From assembly GCA_964473735.1 (NCBI GenBank), contig CAYYQD010000001.1, forward strand, positions 1-64,000: a stretch of DNA of 64,000 nucleotides. Reading direction: 5' to 3'. This document shows, piece by piece, positions 26,845 to 35,738 of the stretch (position 1 is its first letter; each line of letters begins with the position of its first letter). The notes under the pieces are model-generated. The model did not search any database. It saw nothing but the letters and a program-made list of their open reading frames with translations, and was not told the DNA's origin. A program made the translations under genes and the position numbers. This stretch comes from JAADCS01 sp964473735. Lineage in GTDB: Bacteria; Hydrothermota; Hydrothermia; LBFQ01.

Positions 26845-26845
26845 G

Positions 26846-27832
26846 ATGAGCATTGAGTACGTCTACGGCAGGCTTAGAGGTAGAAGGGCCCGGTTGTTGA
26901 AACCAGAGGTCTACGAGATGCTTATAAGGGAGGACATGGCATCCTACGAAAATATCCTGAAGGATACCCGCTACGGTGAGTACATCTCCCAGCTCAAGAG
27001 CGTAAAGGAGGGCGTGGACCTCTACATCTCGGCCATAAACAGGGCGTTCGCGGACGAGGTCCGTAAGGTCAGGTCCTTGATGGACGAAGGTCCGGACAGG
27101 GAGTCCCTTGACGTCTATCTGAGCCGATGGGACCTCCACAACTTCATAACCGTAATAAGAGGGAAGTTCTACGGTGTGGATGATAAGGTCATAGAGGGGA
27201 GCCTCTTCCCCGCTGGGGTCCTTGACGAGGTGCGCCTCAAGGAGCTCCTCCAGGAGGAGGACGCCGTCGCCTCCGCCGAGAGGGCCAAGATGGCCTTCAG
27301 GGGGCTACCCTTTACCATAAGCCGGGAGGCCATATTGGACTTACGGAAGGGAAACCTGAGCGGTTTTGAGTATCACATATACACCTCCTTTTACGCTACC
27401 GTTTTCTCCCGGAATATCAACTCCCTGGTGAGGGAGTTCTACTCCTACACGGTGGATTCCAAGAACGTATCCATGGCTTACATATCCCTGTCCGCCGGTG
27501 AGCGCCCAGCTTACTGGATAGAGGGCGGGTACATCAGTCCGAAGATAAAGAGGCAGGTTCTGGCCATGGAGGATGTTGAGGAGCTGGAGAACCTCATCAG
27601 GAAGTACGTATCCTTTGAGGGGTCCTTCTCCCTTGAGAAGATAGATGAGGCCTTTGAAAGGAAGTTTTACGAAGATGTGGAAAGGGGTTTCGCCGTTGAT
27701 CCCGTTAGCTTTTACGCCATCATGGAGTACCTGTGGAGGTTTGAGAGGGAGGTAGTTAGGCTGAGGACTATCGTCTACGCCAAGTCCTTCGGCCTGAGTC
27801 CGGAGAGAATAAAGGAGGTAGCACATGTCTGA
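26846..27832 (+). CDS. V/A-type ATP synthase subunit C
   Basis: 328 aa. Family hallmarks: start YVYGRLRGRRARLL, the middle motif RWDLHNFITVIRGK, and the C-terminal FEREVVRLRTIVYAKSFGLSPERIKE. Subunit C (the eukaryotic subunit d type) joins the central rotor stalk to the membrane ring. The remaining ATPase subunits are not in this window, so the gene is separated from its complex. It starts 1 nt after guaB and overlaps the next gene by 8 nt. Confidence 0.85.
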   Translation: MSIEYVYGRLRGRRARLLKPEVYEMLIREDMASYENILKDTRYGEYISQLKSVKEGVDLYISAINRAFADEVRKVRSLMDEGPDRESLDVYLSRWDLHNFITVIRGKFYGVDDKVIEGSLFPAGVLDEVRLKELLQEEDAVASAERAKMAFRGLPFTISREAILDLRKGNLSGFEYHIYTSFYATVFSRNINSLVREFYSYTVDSKNVSMAYISLSAGERPAYWIEGGYISPKIKRQVLAMEDVEELENLIRKYVSFEGSFSLEKIDEAFERKFYEDVERGFAVDPVSFYAIMEYLWRFEREVVRLRTIVYAKSFGLSPERIKEVAHV

Positions 27833-28640
27833 GCTTTATATGATAGTCCTTCAGGGAAAGGAGGAGCTGGGGAACGACCCGGAGGCTATACGCCTCTGGG
27901 CGGAGCTATCCGGTGTAGATATAGACTCCATAAAGGAGGACACCCCCTTTGATATAGATATGGCGGACAGGCTTCTGCGTGCCCTTCCGGAGGTTATAGA
28001 GCGGATGAGGGAGAAGTCCAGAAGAAACGTTGAGACTCTTGAGGAGAGATTGAAGAGGGTACTGGAGAGCAAACAGGAGAAATCCGGAGCCGACGAGCTT
28101 TTGGACAAACTGGACAGGGAGCTCTCCGAAACACCTATACTACCGGAAGAGGAACTGGAGGAGGTCAAGGAACCGGTACAGGAGCCTGTCCGTGTGGAGG
28201 AGCCCAAGATAGAGGTACCCACCGAACCTCTGTTCGCTATAGAGGAGGGTGAAGAAGAGGTGGTTGAGGAGGTGCCGGAGACCGAAGAAGTACCGGAGGC
28301 TGCGGTGGAGCAGCCGACCGTGGAGGAGGTAAGCGTAGGGAAGTACGCCGTGGTACGGGAGCCGGTAGATGTACCCGTGGAGGAGCTGCTCTCCCTGTTC
28401 AGGGTGGAAGAGGGGAAGGTGATAGCCATGAAGGGTGAGTGGTCGGAGAGGTACGCCTTCCTGCTCCCGCTGGTATCCTCCGGCCGAGTCGTTCGCCTGT
28501 ATCTCGTACTTAAAAACGGCAATACCCTCTACGGACAGAATACGGATAACGGCTACGTGTTCGGTGAATTTGAGGAGAAGAATCTTGGAATAGTCAGGTT
28601 GCTGTTTGAGAGGGTACTTAGGGCGGTCTTCGGGCGTTGA
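27825..28640 (+). CDS. Unknown protein with acidic linker
   Basis: 271 aa. N-terminal helical part (1-85) with charged coiled-coil character, a Glu/Val/Pro-rich acidic linker (about 105-175), and a C-terminal alpha/beta domain of about 85 residues (YAFLLPLVSSGRVVRLYLVL, GNTLYGQNTDNGYVFGEF). No signal peptide, so it should be cytosolic. It is coupled by overlap to atp subunit C upstream and to the membrane protein downstream. The C-terminal domain slightly recalls roadblock/profilin-like folds, which I cannot confirm. Confidence 0.6.
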   Translation: MSELYMIVLQGKEELGNDPEAIRLWAELSGVDIDSIKEDTPFDIDMADRLLRALPEVIERMREKSRRNVETLEERLKRVLESKQEKSGADELLDKLDRELSETPILPEEELEEVKEPVQEPVRVEEPKIEVPTEPLFAIEEGEEEVVEEVPETEEVPEAAVEQPTVEEVSVGKYAVVREPVDVPVEELLSLFRVEEGKVIAMKGEWSERYAFLLPLVSSGRVVRLYLVLKNGNTLYGQNTDNGYVFGEFEEKNLGIVRLLFERVLRAVFGR

Positions 28641-28642
28641 GT

Positions 28643-29509
28643 ATGCTCTGGCTCCTCCTCTCTCAAGGAAACGTACCCGACCTTCCCCCTCCGAGGCCTA
28701 TACTCCTGCGCGTCCGGAACCTGACTACGAACTCCTACGTGAGGGATACCCTTGAAGCCGAGGTCCTGACCTTCACGCGGGACGGAGGAGTGGTGGTCTT
28801 AGATACGGTTGAACTATACGGGGAGGGCTCACTATACACCCCCCCCTCCGCCCACGTCGTAGCCTTCAACGTCCTGTACAGGGGGGAGGTCTTCCCCTCT
28901 GACGTCGTGGTAGTGGGCAGGGATACGGTGGCGGAGCTCTTCGTGTACGATATAACGGACGACTCCTCCGTAGTTAGGCTGGTGTCGGAGAACATAGGGG
29001 TGCTGCGGGATAAAGGCGGGTACAGGGTAGTTGAGGTGTTCTTCGTATTTAACGGCAGCAAGTACGCCTACAGAGGACCCTCCGTTAAGGTGGAAGTACC
29101 CGGGTTCGCCACGGGTCTTTCTCTCTCTACCGGGGACGAGGACATCCTGAAGCAGGGGAAGGAGGTAACCCTGACCCCCCTGATCCTGCCCGGTAAAGGG
29201 AACTTCGCCTTATCCTACATCGTACCGAAGGACTATTTCAGCGTGGAGAGAGAGGGGGCGGAGGACTACAGGCTCCTGGTGGATACCATCACCCCCATAA
29301 ATGTCAGGTACGCCGATTACAGGGGTACGGAGGACTTTGAAGGGGAGAGAATAAGGGTCTGGGAGGGAAAGCGCAGGATCGCTTTCTACGTGGGAACACC
29401 CCCTCTTAAACGGGAGATAGCGTACTACGGTTTAAGCTTGATCTTTATCCTGTTCGGTGTGATCCTCGTCGGCCTGCTTTACGTCTCCCCGCGGCGCAAG
29501 GGGAGTTGA
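28643..29509 (+). CDS. Exported beta-rich protein with C-terminal membrane anchor
   Basis: 288 aa from ATG 28643; a TTG at 28637 is the outer alternative. The short signal MLWLLLS is followed by QGNVPD. The body is beta-rich (residues 25-255) without a known motif, and a single membrane helix lies near the end (YYGLSLIFILFGVILVGLLYV) with a basic RRKGS tail, an N-out/C-in topology that displays the body in the periplasm. It follows the acidic-linker gene almost without gap. Function unknown. Confidence 0.65.
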   Translation: MLWLLLSQGNVPDLPPPRPILLRVRNLTTNSYVRDTLEAEVLTFTRDGGVVVLDTVELYGEGSLYTPPSAHVVAFNVLYRGEVFPSDVVVVGRDTVAELFVYDITDDSSVVRLVSENIGVLRDKGGYRVVEVFFVFNGSKYAYRGPSVKVEVPGFATGLSLSTGDEDILKQGKEVTLTPLILPGKGNFALSYIVPKDYFSVEREGAEDYRLLVDTITPINVRYADYRGTEDFEGERIRVWEGKRRIAFYVGTPPLKREIAYYGLSLIFILFGVILVGLLYVSPRRKGS

Positions 29510-29544
29510 ACCGAAGGCGCCTTACGGGATTAAAATAACCGCTA

Positions 29545-31341
29545 ATGTTGTTCTTCTTATTACTCCAGAATCCGGATACCTTAGGGCAGCAACCCCAACA
29601 GGGTGGCCGGGCGGTTGAAGAGGAGGAGGTTATAACGGGTGAGGCCGAGCTGGAGATAACGGACTTCAAACGACCGCTGTACTTCTACATGCCGGATATG
29701 ACCTCCCTCGTCCCCGACTGGAAGGACGTTATGGCCCTGCGTTTTGAGGACTCCCTCAGGTTCTTTGACACCTACCGCCTACCTCCCAAACCCAAGAAGA
29801 GAGGATGGTTATCCAGAGGACCGAGAAGGGAGGAGATAGGGAAGTGGTACCTTCAGGCTGCTAAGTACGGCGTGGGGTTGGTGAGGGTAGGACTCTTCAA
29901 GGAGGCTGTGGAGGTCCTAAGCGACGTGGTTCAGTCCGATTACCTTACTGGTGGGCCCTCGTACGTGGCCCGTACTTACTACATCCTCGCCTACGTCTAT
30001 GGTGGAGATCCCGAAACCGGTAGGTCCTACGGCAGCATCTTCCTATCGGACTACTACAACAGGCCTTGGAACGAGGGGATAGGGTGGGTGGTATGGGCCT
30101 CCGGGGAGGCCAACTTTTACGCCAGACACTGGCTTCAGGCCGAGTCTATATACGTCCGAAACGTGAACGAGGGCAAGAAGCCCCTGCTTATAGCCCTCTC
30201 CCGTATGGGGGCGGCGTGGTGCAACCTGCACGCTGGCAAGTACGAGGACGCGTACAACCACGCCGCGCAGTCCGCACCTAACCTGACCGGAGTGCCTAAG
30301 GCCCACGCCCTGCTCGCCGAGGCGATAGCGGCCTTTAACATGGGAAGGACGGAGGAGGCCCTGAACCTCCTGATGAGCATAGGTAAGACGGGACATCCCC
30401 CTACGGACGCCGAGGTCCTCTACTACATCGGGTTCGTCCACGAGGCCATGCGTCAGTACGATAGGGCGATTGAGTACTACCAGAAGGTTATGGAGGATTA
30501 CGCTAACCTGCCGAGAGCAGGGGACGCGGCTTACCGCACCTACACGATATACTTGGGCACCAACAGACAGGAAGCGGCTAAGAAGACCCTGATATGGTTC
30601 GTTGAGAGGTTTCCGAACCACCCGGACGCCCCGAGGGCGCTCTACACTCTGGCGGAGATATTCTATAACGAGGGGGAGTACCGGGAGGCTCTCAAGTACC
30701 TGAAGCAGCTCTACACGAACTACCCTAACTCCGACCTCTACCAGATAGCCCGACAGAGGGCGCAGCAGGTGTATGCAATCCTCGCCAAGCAGGATACGAC
30801 GGTCCTATGGGAGTTTCTCCGGGAGTTCCCCAACAGCAACGACGTGGCGGACGCCTTCCTCTACTGGGGAGGGAAGTTCCTTGAGAAGGGAAAGGACACG
30901 TTGGCCGCCCGCTACCTCTACCGTATGGGCGTGGAGTTCCCAAAGCACCCGCAGGCCCCCGACGCCCTCCTCTCCGCCGGCAAGATATACTACAACCTGA
31001 AGATGTGGAGCGACGCCGCCCAGACCTTCAGGAAGATCGTAAGGCTCTATCCCAACTACAAGAACGTCAGGGAGGCCAAGATACTCCTGGCCGTCTCCCT
31101 GATAAACCTCAAGAAGGACTACGAGGCCATAAAGCTACTTGAGAAGGAGCTCCAGAAGCCCGACCTCACGGACGCCGAGAGGGCGGACATATACAAGTAC
31201 CTGGGGATGGCCTACAAGGCCCTCGGGAAGTCCTACAAGGCCCGGAACTACCTTGAGGAGGCCAAGGTCCTCTACTTCGGTTTAGGCAAGCTGGACGAGG
31301 TGGATAAGGTGGATAAGCTGATGGAGGACCTTCCGTACTGA
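29545..31341 (+). CDS. Exported TPR protein closing the envelope cluster
   Basis: 598 aa. TAAAAT (29531-29536) ends 8 nt before the ATG, so it can be transcribed separately. Short signal MLFFLLL then QNPD and a Gln-rich stretch. TPR units run from about residue 95 to the end (EAMRQYDRAIEYYQKVMEDY, EIFYNEGEYREALKYLKQL, MAYKALGKSYKARNYLEEA). Third large exported TPR protein of the window, similar in style to those at 8419 and 19093. Confidence 0.82.
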   Translation: MLFFLLLQNPDTLGQQPQQGGRAVEEEEVITGEAELEITDFKRPLYFYMPDMTSLVPDWKDVMALRFEDSLRFFDTYRLPPKPKKRGWLSRGPRREEIGKWYLQAAKYGVGLVRVGLFKEAVEVLSDVVQSDYLTGGPSYVARTYYILAYVYGGDPETGRSYGSIFLSDYYNRPWNEGIGWVVWASGEANFYARHWLQAESIYVRNVNEGKKPLLIALSRMGAAWCNLHAGKYEDAYNHAAQSAPNLTGVPKAHALLAEAIAAFNMGRTEEALNLLMSIGKTGHPPTDAEVLYYIGFVHEAMRQYDRAIEYYQKVMEDYANLPRAGDAAYRTYTIYLGTNRQEAAKKTLIWFVERFPNHPDAPRALYTLAEIFYNEGEYREALKYLKQLYTNYPNSDLYQIARQRAQQVYAILAKQDTTVLWEFLREFPNSNDVADAFLYWGGKFLEKGKDTLAARYLYRMGVEFPKHPQAPDALLSAGKIYYNLKMWSDAAQTFRKIVRLYPNYKNVREAKILLAVSLINLKKDYEAIKLLEKELQKPDLTDAERADIYKYLGMAYKALGKSYKARNYLEEAKVLYFGLGKLDEVDKVDKLMEDLPY

Positions 31342-31347
31342 TCCGGG

Positions 31348-32157
31348 TCAGAGGAGGGACAGAAGGCGAAGCCTGAACCCGTGCCATAGGTACTTCAGAC
31401 GGTTGAACAGGGTGTCCTCAAGATGCTCCCCTCTGAGGTCCTCCGGACCTACGGAGGAGAACCACCGCCTGCAGGCTTCAATCACCCGCCCACCGACCGG
31501 TTTTGCCCCTCTCCCGAGTAAAAGCCTCTCGTCGTACCACCATATAGCCTTAAAGGAGGTCCTTACGTACACGCTCTTGTAGGCGTGAAGGTACAGGATA
31601 CTGAGGGATAGGGACTCATCGGGAAAGAAAAGACTACCCTCAACCCTCCTGCGGTGGGTTAGGACCTCTTTCACCCCTATGCCGTCGGGATACGGAAAGC
31701 GGGTAAAGGCCGTATGTACCTCCACGGGAAGGCCCTCGTACCGGAATATCCGCTGGTTGGGTACGTCCATCTCCCACCTCAATCCGAAGGACGTGAGGTA
31801 CGCCGTCATCTCCTCCATATCCCCTCTCTCAACCCACAGGTCAACGTCCGATATAAACCGCTGGAACCTATCAGGATAGAGCTCCCCCACGGCCACCCCC
31901 TTGAAGGCCATCACGGGTACAGGGGAGCGCACCAGTATATCCCGTAGGTCGTTCCACAGGAGCCACCTGTTCATGGACGTGGCGCGGTCAAGGAGGAAGA
32001 CCTCCTTCGCCCCGGGGAGGAGGTCGTAGAGCAGGGAGCCCATGTGGTGAAACCTGACCCAACGGACGAAGGTGTCGTCCCGAAGGAGGCGGAGGATGTC
32101 CTCTCTAACACTCTCAAACTCCCCCCGTCCTACAGCGTAAAGTACGTCGGAATACAT
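31348..32157 (-). CDS. Uncharacterised nucleotidyltransferase-fold protein
   Basis: 269 aa, start ATG 32157 with TAAACT (complement of 32167-32172) 9 nt upstream. The core FKGVAVGELYPDRFQRFISDVDLWV segment carries the DxD metal site of the nucleotidyltransferase superfamily, and the overall layout fits the group often found in polysaccharide and lasso-peptide loci (PF14907-like). The substrate is unknown. It converges with the TPR gene 6 nt away. Confidence 0.7.
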   Translation of the reverse strand: MYSDVLYAVGRGEFESVREDILRLLRDDTFVRWVRFHHMGSLLYDLLPGAKEVFLLDRATSMNRWLLWNDLRDILVRSPVPVMAFKGVAVGELYPDRFQRFISDVDLWVERGDMEEMTAYLTSFGLRWEMDVPNQRIFRYEGLPVEVHTAFTRFPYPDGIGVKEVLTHRRRVEGSLFFPDESLSLSILYLHAYKSVYVRTSFKAIWWYDERLLLGRGAKPVGGRVIEACRRWFSSVGPEDLRGEHLEDTLFNRLKYLWHGFRLRLLSLL

Positions 32158-32182
32158 CAAGAGGGAAGTTTAAGTACGACCC

Positions 32183-32217
32183 AAAAAGGACGGGGTTCCA
32201 CCCTCGGGTGGAACCCC
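32183..32217 (-). terminator. Strong intrinsic terminator
   Basis: GGGGTTCCACC (32192-32202), loop CTCG, GGTGGAACCCC (32207-32217). On the minus strand it is followed by a T-run (complement of 32183-32187). It ends the lipoprotein gene at 32229, just before the -10 box of the nucleotidyltransferase gene. Confidence 0.85.
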
Positions 32218-32228
32218 ACGGTAGATAT

Positions 32229-33056
32229 TTACCTTATCCACTCGCCCTCGTCTGCAGGCATACCGAAGTAGCGCTCCGTAGCCTTCAGGACGCGCTCACC
32301 CCAATTCACCTTTGGAAGGCTGGGAGCCTTAACGGTAGCCTTAGTAGGCAGGTAGCTGGTGGTGTCGCCCTTTCCGGCTCCACCGTAGTACTGGCCCTTG
32401 GCCCCCTTCACGTTGTCCTTACTCCCACTCCAGGGACCCTTCATATTTATTAGGGCGGCATATACGAAGGCGTAGGCGACGTCCCCGATCTCGTTACACA
32501 GGCTGCCCAACGTCTTGGTGAGGGATGTGGTGTTCTCTAAGTCCGTTATGACCGTGTCCCAAGCTGCGTACTGGCTGTTGTAGGAGTTGTCCACGCACTG
32601 CACGTTCAGGCCGGCGTATATGAAGTCCGTGGTCTTCTTGTCAGGTTTGCCCCACGAGAGGTTTATCTCGCCGCCCTTGACGCTCAGGCTCATACCGGAG
32701 GGTTCGGAGGGTAGCTTCACCCTGGAGGAGGCCTCCTTCTTCTCCTCGTTCACGTTGTAGTAGGTAACCTTCATCTCCACGTCCGTGTTGGGGGATACGG
32801 CGGGAAGGGTGTCCCATCCGAAGTAGTCCCCAAAGCCCGAGGAGATGCGGTCGTCAGGCACGGTGCGGTTGTTGAAAGACACGGTGGGCTTCTGGTTCGG
32901 ACTGGCGCTCAGGATGTTGAAGCTGTGCTGATAGCCCTGACCGTCGTAGTCGTTCATATAAAGGCTCATGGCCTTTATGAAGACGGTCGGAGCAGCCTTC
33001 TTACAGCCGGCCACCCCTACTGCGAGGATAGAGAGAAGCGCTACGTACTTTCTCAT
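32229..33056 (-). CDS. Lipoprotein of unknown function
   Basis: 275 aa from ATG 33056; a longer frame to 33083 is rejected because TAAAAT (complement of 33065-33070) lies 8 nt before this ATG. Signal MRKYVALLSILAVGVAGC with Cys18. The body is polar and beta-rich with an Fn3-like stretch (PSEPSGMSLSVKGGEINLSWG) at about 120-145 and two later cysteines. Single-gene unit with its own terminator. Confidence 0.75.
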   Translation of the reverse strand: MRKYVALLSILAVGVAGCKKAAPTVFIKAMSLYMNDYDGQGYQHSFNILSASPNQKPTVSFNNRTVPDDRISSGFGDYFGWDTLPAVSPNTDVEMKVTYYNVNEEKKEASSRVKLPSEPSGMSLSVKGGEINLSWGKPDKKTTDFIYAGLNVQCVDNSYNSQYAAWDTVITDLENTTSLTKTLGSLCNEIGDVAYAFVYAALINMKGPWSGSKDNVKGAKGQYYGGAGKGDTTSYLPTKATVKAPSLPKVNWGERVLKATERYFGMPADEGEWIR

Positions 33057-33146
33057 GACGTTGTATTTTACGGCCGTCCCCACTATAGGTCGGGAATTTA
33101 CCTAAAACTTGATTGGGGTACTACATAGAGCGCGGGTTTCGTTCCA

Positions 33147-34550
33147 TCAATGCGCCCCCTCTCCGAGACGGACCTCGGGATAACGGCGAAGCTCGGAATA
33201 CACCAGATCTTTGAGCTCCTGCAGCCTATCCTCGGTCTTCGCCTCAAACCTCATCACCAGTACGCTCTGGGTGTTGGACGCCCGAACTAAGGCGAAACCG
33301 TCGGGGAACTCTATACGGGCACCGTCTATGTCTATCACGGGTAGCCCTTTAGCCTTGAACTTCTCCACGAGTTCCGCCACTATCCTGAACTTAACCTCGT
33401 CGTTCTCCACCGGAACCCTTATCTCGGGTGTGGAAACGTACTCCGGTATCTCGGCGAGGAGCTCCTGTAGGCTCTTCTCCTCCTGCGAGAGCATCTCAAG
33501 GAATCGGAGGGAGGCGTATATGGCGTCGTCGTGTCCGAAGAATCGGTACTTGAAGAAGATGTGCCCGGACATCTCTCCGGCTATAGGAGCGTTCACCTCC
33601 TTCATCTTGGCCTTTATGAGGGAGTGGCCCGTCTTCCACATTATCACCTTGGCACCCAACCTCTCCAGGTACTCCACCACCCCCTTGGAGCACTTGACGT
33701 CCAGTATCACGGGGGCGCCCGGTATCTCCCTGAGGACGGGGCGGGCTAAGAGGGCCAGTATCTTATCCGCGAAGATCAGGTTGCCGTCCGGCCCCACCAG
33801 GCCGAAGCGGTCTGCGTCTCCATCAAAACCAAAGCCCATGTCCAGCCCCCTCTCAACGACTAAACGGGAGAGGTCCTCCATGTACTTGGGTACGGTAGGG
33901 TCCGGTATGTGGTTGGGGAAGGTCCCGTCCGGCTCCATGTACAGACCTTCGTACTCTATCCCCTTCTTCGGGTACAACATCTCCACAACAGGGCCGGCCA
34001 CACCGTTTCCGGCGTCTACGCCCACGTGGAACTTTCTGTTTACGCTCACGTTTTTACTGACCCACGAGACGTAGTCGCTTAAGGCGTCGTGAGGTATGAC
34101 CTTACCGTTGGGGTAGGGGTACTTGGGGGAGAGGTGGGGGTCGGAGAATATAGAGTACAGCCTCTGGATGTCGTCGCCGTAAAAGGGGTCCCCCCCTAAG
34201 ACTATCTTAAAGCCGTTGAACTCCGGTGGGTTGTGGCTGGCGGTTACCTGTACCCCGGCGTGTACGTTCATGCTCTTGGCGGCGAAGTACATAACCGGTG
34301 TTGGTACCGTGCCTATATCCACTATAGTCATACCCATGTGGGTTAGACCCCTTACGAAGGAGTCTTTTATAGATGGTGTGTGGGTGCGCACGTCCCCACC
34401 CACGACCACGGTGTTCGCTCCCATGTCCTCTAATATCTTGCCGAAAGCCACGGCCAACCTGTACGCGAAACCCTCGTTTATCTCCTCCGGATATACGCCT
34501 CGGATGTCGTACTTACGGAACACGTGCTTCAGGGCCTTGAAGTCTCTCAT
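33147..34550 (-). CDS. Phosphomannomutase/phosphoglucomutase
   Basis: 467 aa. Converts hexose-6-phosphate to hexose-1-phosphate for GDP-mannose or UDP-glucose supply. Phosphoserine loop TASHNPPEFNGFK, metal loop GFDGDADRFG, sugar-binding GEMSGHIFF and the phosphate-binding ASNTQS segment near the end are all present, in the order of the AlgC/ManB group. TAGAAT (complement of 34558-34563) ends 7 nt before the ATG. Confidence 0.92.
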   Translation of the reverse strand: MRDFKALKHVFRKYDIRGVYPEEINEGFAYRLAVAFGKILEDMGANTVVVGGDVRTHTPSIKDSFVRGLTHMGMTIVDIGTVPTPVMYFAAKSMNVHAGVQVTASHNPPEFNGFKIVLGGDPFYGDDIQRLYSIFSDPHLSPKYPYPNGKVIPHDALSDYVSWVSKNVSVNRKFHVGVDAGNGVAGPVVEMLYPKKGIEYEGLYMEPDGTFPNHIPDPTVPKYMEDLSRLVVERGLDMGFGFDGDADRFGLVGPDGNLIFADKILALLARPVLREIPGAPVILDVKCSKGVVEYLERLGAKVIMWKTGHSLIKAKMKEVNAPIAGEMSGHIFFKYRFFGHDDAIYASLRFLEMLSQEEKSLQELLAEIPEYVSTPEIRVPVENDEVKFRIVAELVEKFKAKGLPVIDIDGARIEFPDGFALVRASNTQSVLVMRFEAKTEDRLQELKDLVYSELRRYPEVRLGEGAH

Positions 34551-34638
34551 GGTCTGTATTCTAAGCGTGCTTCCCCCTTACCCCTTCCCGCCTACCCTAC
34601 GAAAAGGTGCTGGCATCGGGCATAAAATCCCTCCGTAG

Positions 34639-35211
34639 ATGGGAAGGCGAATTTGGGTAATTTTGGCCTTTCTCCTGATGTCGTGCGTTGAGAGGAGGTA
34701 CAGTGAGAGGCTCCTACCCGGTAGTCTGTACCTTGAGGTTTCGGACAGTCTTGGCTCCTCCGTCGTGTTGCTCCGGGACGGGAGGGAGGTGTATCGGGGG
34801 ACGGTCAGGAGATTCTACAGGACGTCCTACTACGCCCCCGATAGGTACGGGAAGGTCAGGGTGTTCCTGCCCACCGGGTACGGGTGCGCACGAGCGGAGG
34901 TTGACCTCTCCCCTTCAGGGTGCGGTGTGGTCATAGTTCCGGATACTCCCACCACTGTGGGATCCTGCCCCTCCTGCGATACGATGGAGACGCGGAGGAA
35001 TACCCTGATAGACGTCTTGACGTGGGATAGGCCCGTAGCCGTGAGGATGGGGAACGGGTGCCTGCCCGTGTACAGAAGCGACAACGTCTTCGCCCTCTAC
35101 GTTGACAGTCTGATGCCCGGGAGGTACGTGATGGTGGTCGGAGGGGACACGGACACGGTCTTCGTATCCTCCGAAGAGTGCACCCATGTCAAGTTAGGAG
35201 GTGTCAGATGA
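34639..35211 (+). CDS. Small lipoprotein, cysteine-rich
   Basis: 190 aa. Signal MGRRIWVILAFLLMSC with Cys16. The mature part has three more cysteine clusters (YGCARAE, SGCG, SCPSCD, NGCLP, EECTH), suggesting disulfides or metal. TAAAAT (34623-34628) ends 10 nt before the ATG. Overlaps the next gene (ATGA). The pair looks like a lipoprotein and its barrel partner. Confidence 0.7.
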   Translation: MGRRIWVILAFLLMSCVERRYSERLLPGSLYLEVSDSLGSSVVLLRDGREVYRGTVRRFYRTSYYAPDRYGKVRVFLPTGYGCARAEVDLSPSGCGVVIVPDTPTTVGSCPSCDTMETRRNTLIDVLTWDRPVAVRMGNGCLPVYRSDNVFALYVDSLMPGRYVMVVGGDTDTVFVSSEECTHVKLGGVR

Positions 35212-35738
35212 GCCTTATATGGGGCGTATGGTTCGGGTTCGGTGTGAGCGGAGGAGATACGAAGGACCCCATACCGCGCGGCAGCGCCGTACTCTCCGCC
35301 GACCTCTACGGCGGCATCATGTGGGCCAGAGCGCTCACCCTCCAGTTTTCCCTCTATCCGAACTTCCAGACGGCGGGAACCTGCCTTGACAACTGGGTGA
35401 GGGGAAAGGCCTCCGTTCTGTTGGGCAACCACGAGATAGGTGTGATGGCGTCTCCCCTCTGTGTCCTGAACACGGGAACGTACAGCGTGTATAAGGGAGG
35501 ATACGTTGAGAGGTACGAGTACAGGACCGGTGCTAAGACCTACGGTGTAGGCCTCTTCTATAACATCCGGCTGGTATTCGTGAAGTCTGTCAGGACCTAC
35601 GTGGGTATAGACTTCCTCTACCCCGTAAAATCCGAGACCGTGCCTCTAAAGGAAGGAGAGAGCCCGGCCCCCCACATCTCCTACCCTACCTTCGGGTTCC
35701 ACGTGGGATGGACCTGGGGGAGGAGGATCATACCTTAG
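35208..35738 (+). CDS. Small outer-membrane beta-barrel protein
   Basis: 176 aa from ATG 35208, chosen for its GGAGG site and ATGA overlap with the lipoprotein gene. Alternating hydrophobic strands (ARALTLQFSLYPNF, TYGVGLFYNIRLVFV, RTYVGIDFLYPV, YPTFGFHVGWTWG) fit an 8-stranded barrel. The 3' end overlaps the convergent gene by 11 nt. Family not recognised. Confidence 0.6.
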   Translation: MSLIWGVWFGFGVSGGDTKDPIPRGSAVLSADLYGGIMWARALTLQFSLYPNFQTAGTCLDNWVRGKASVLLGNHEIGVMASPLCVLNTGTYSVYKGGYVERYEYRTGAKTYGVGLFYNIRLVFVKSVRTYVGIDFLYPVKSETVPLKEGESPAPHISYPTFGFHVGWTWGRRIIP

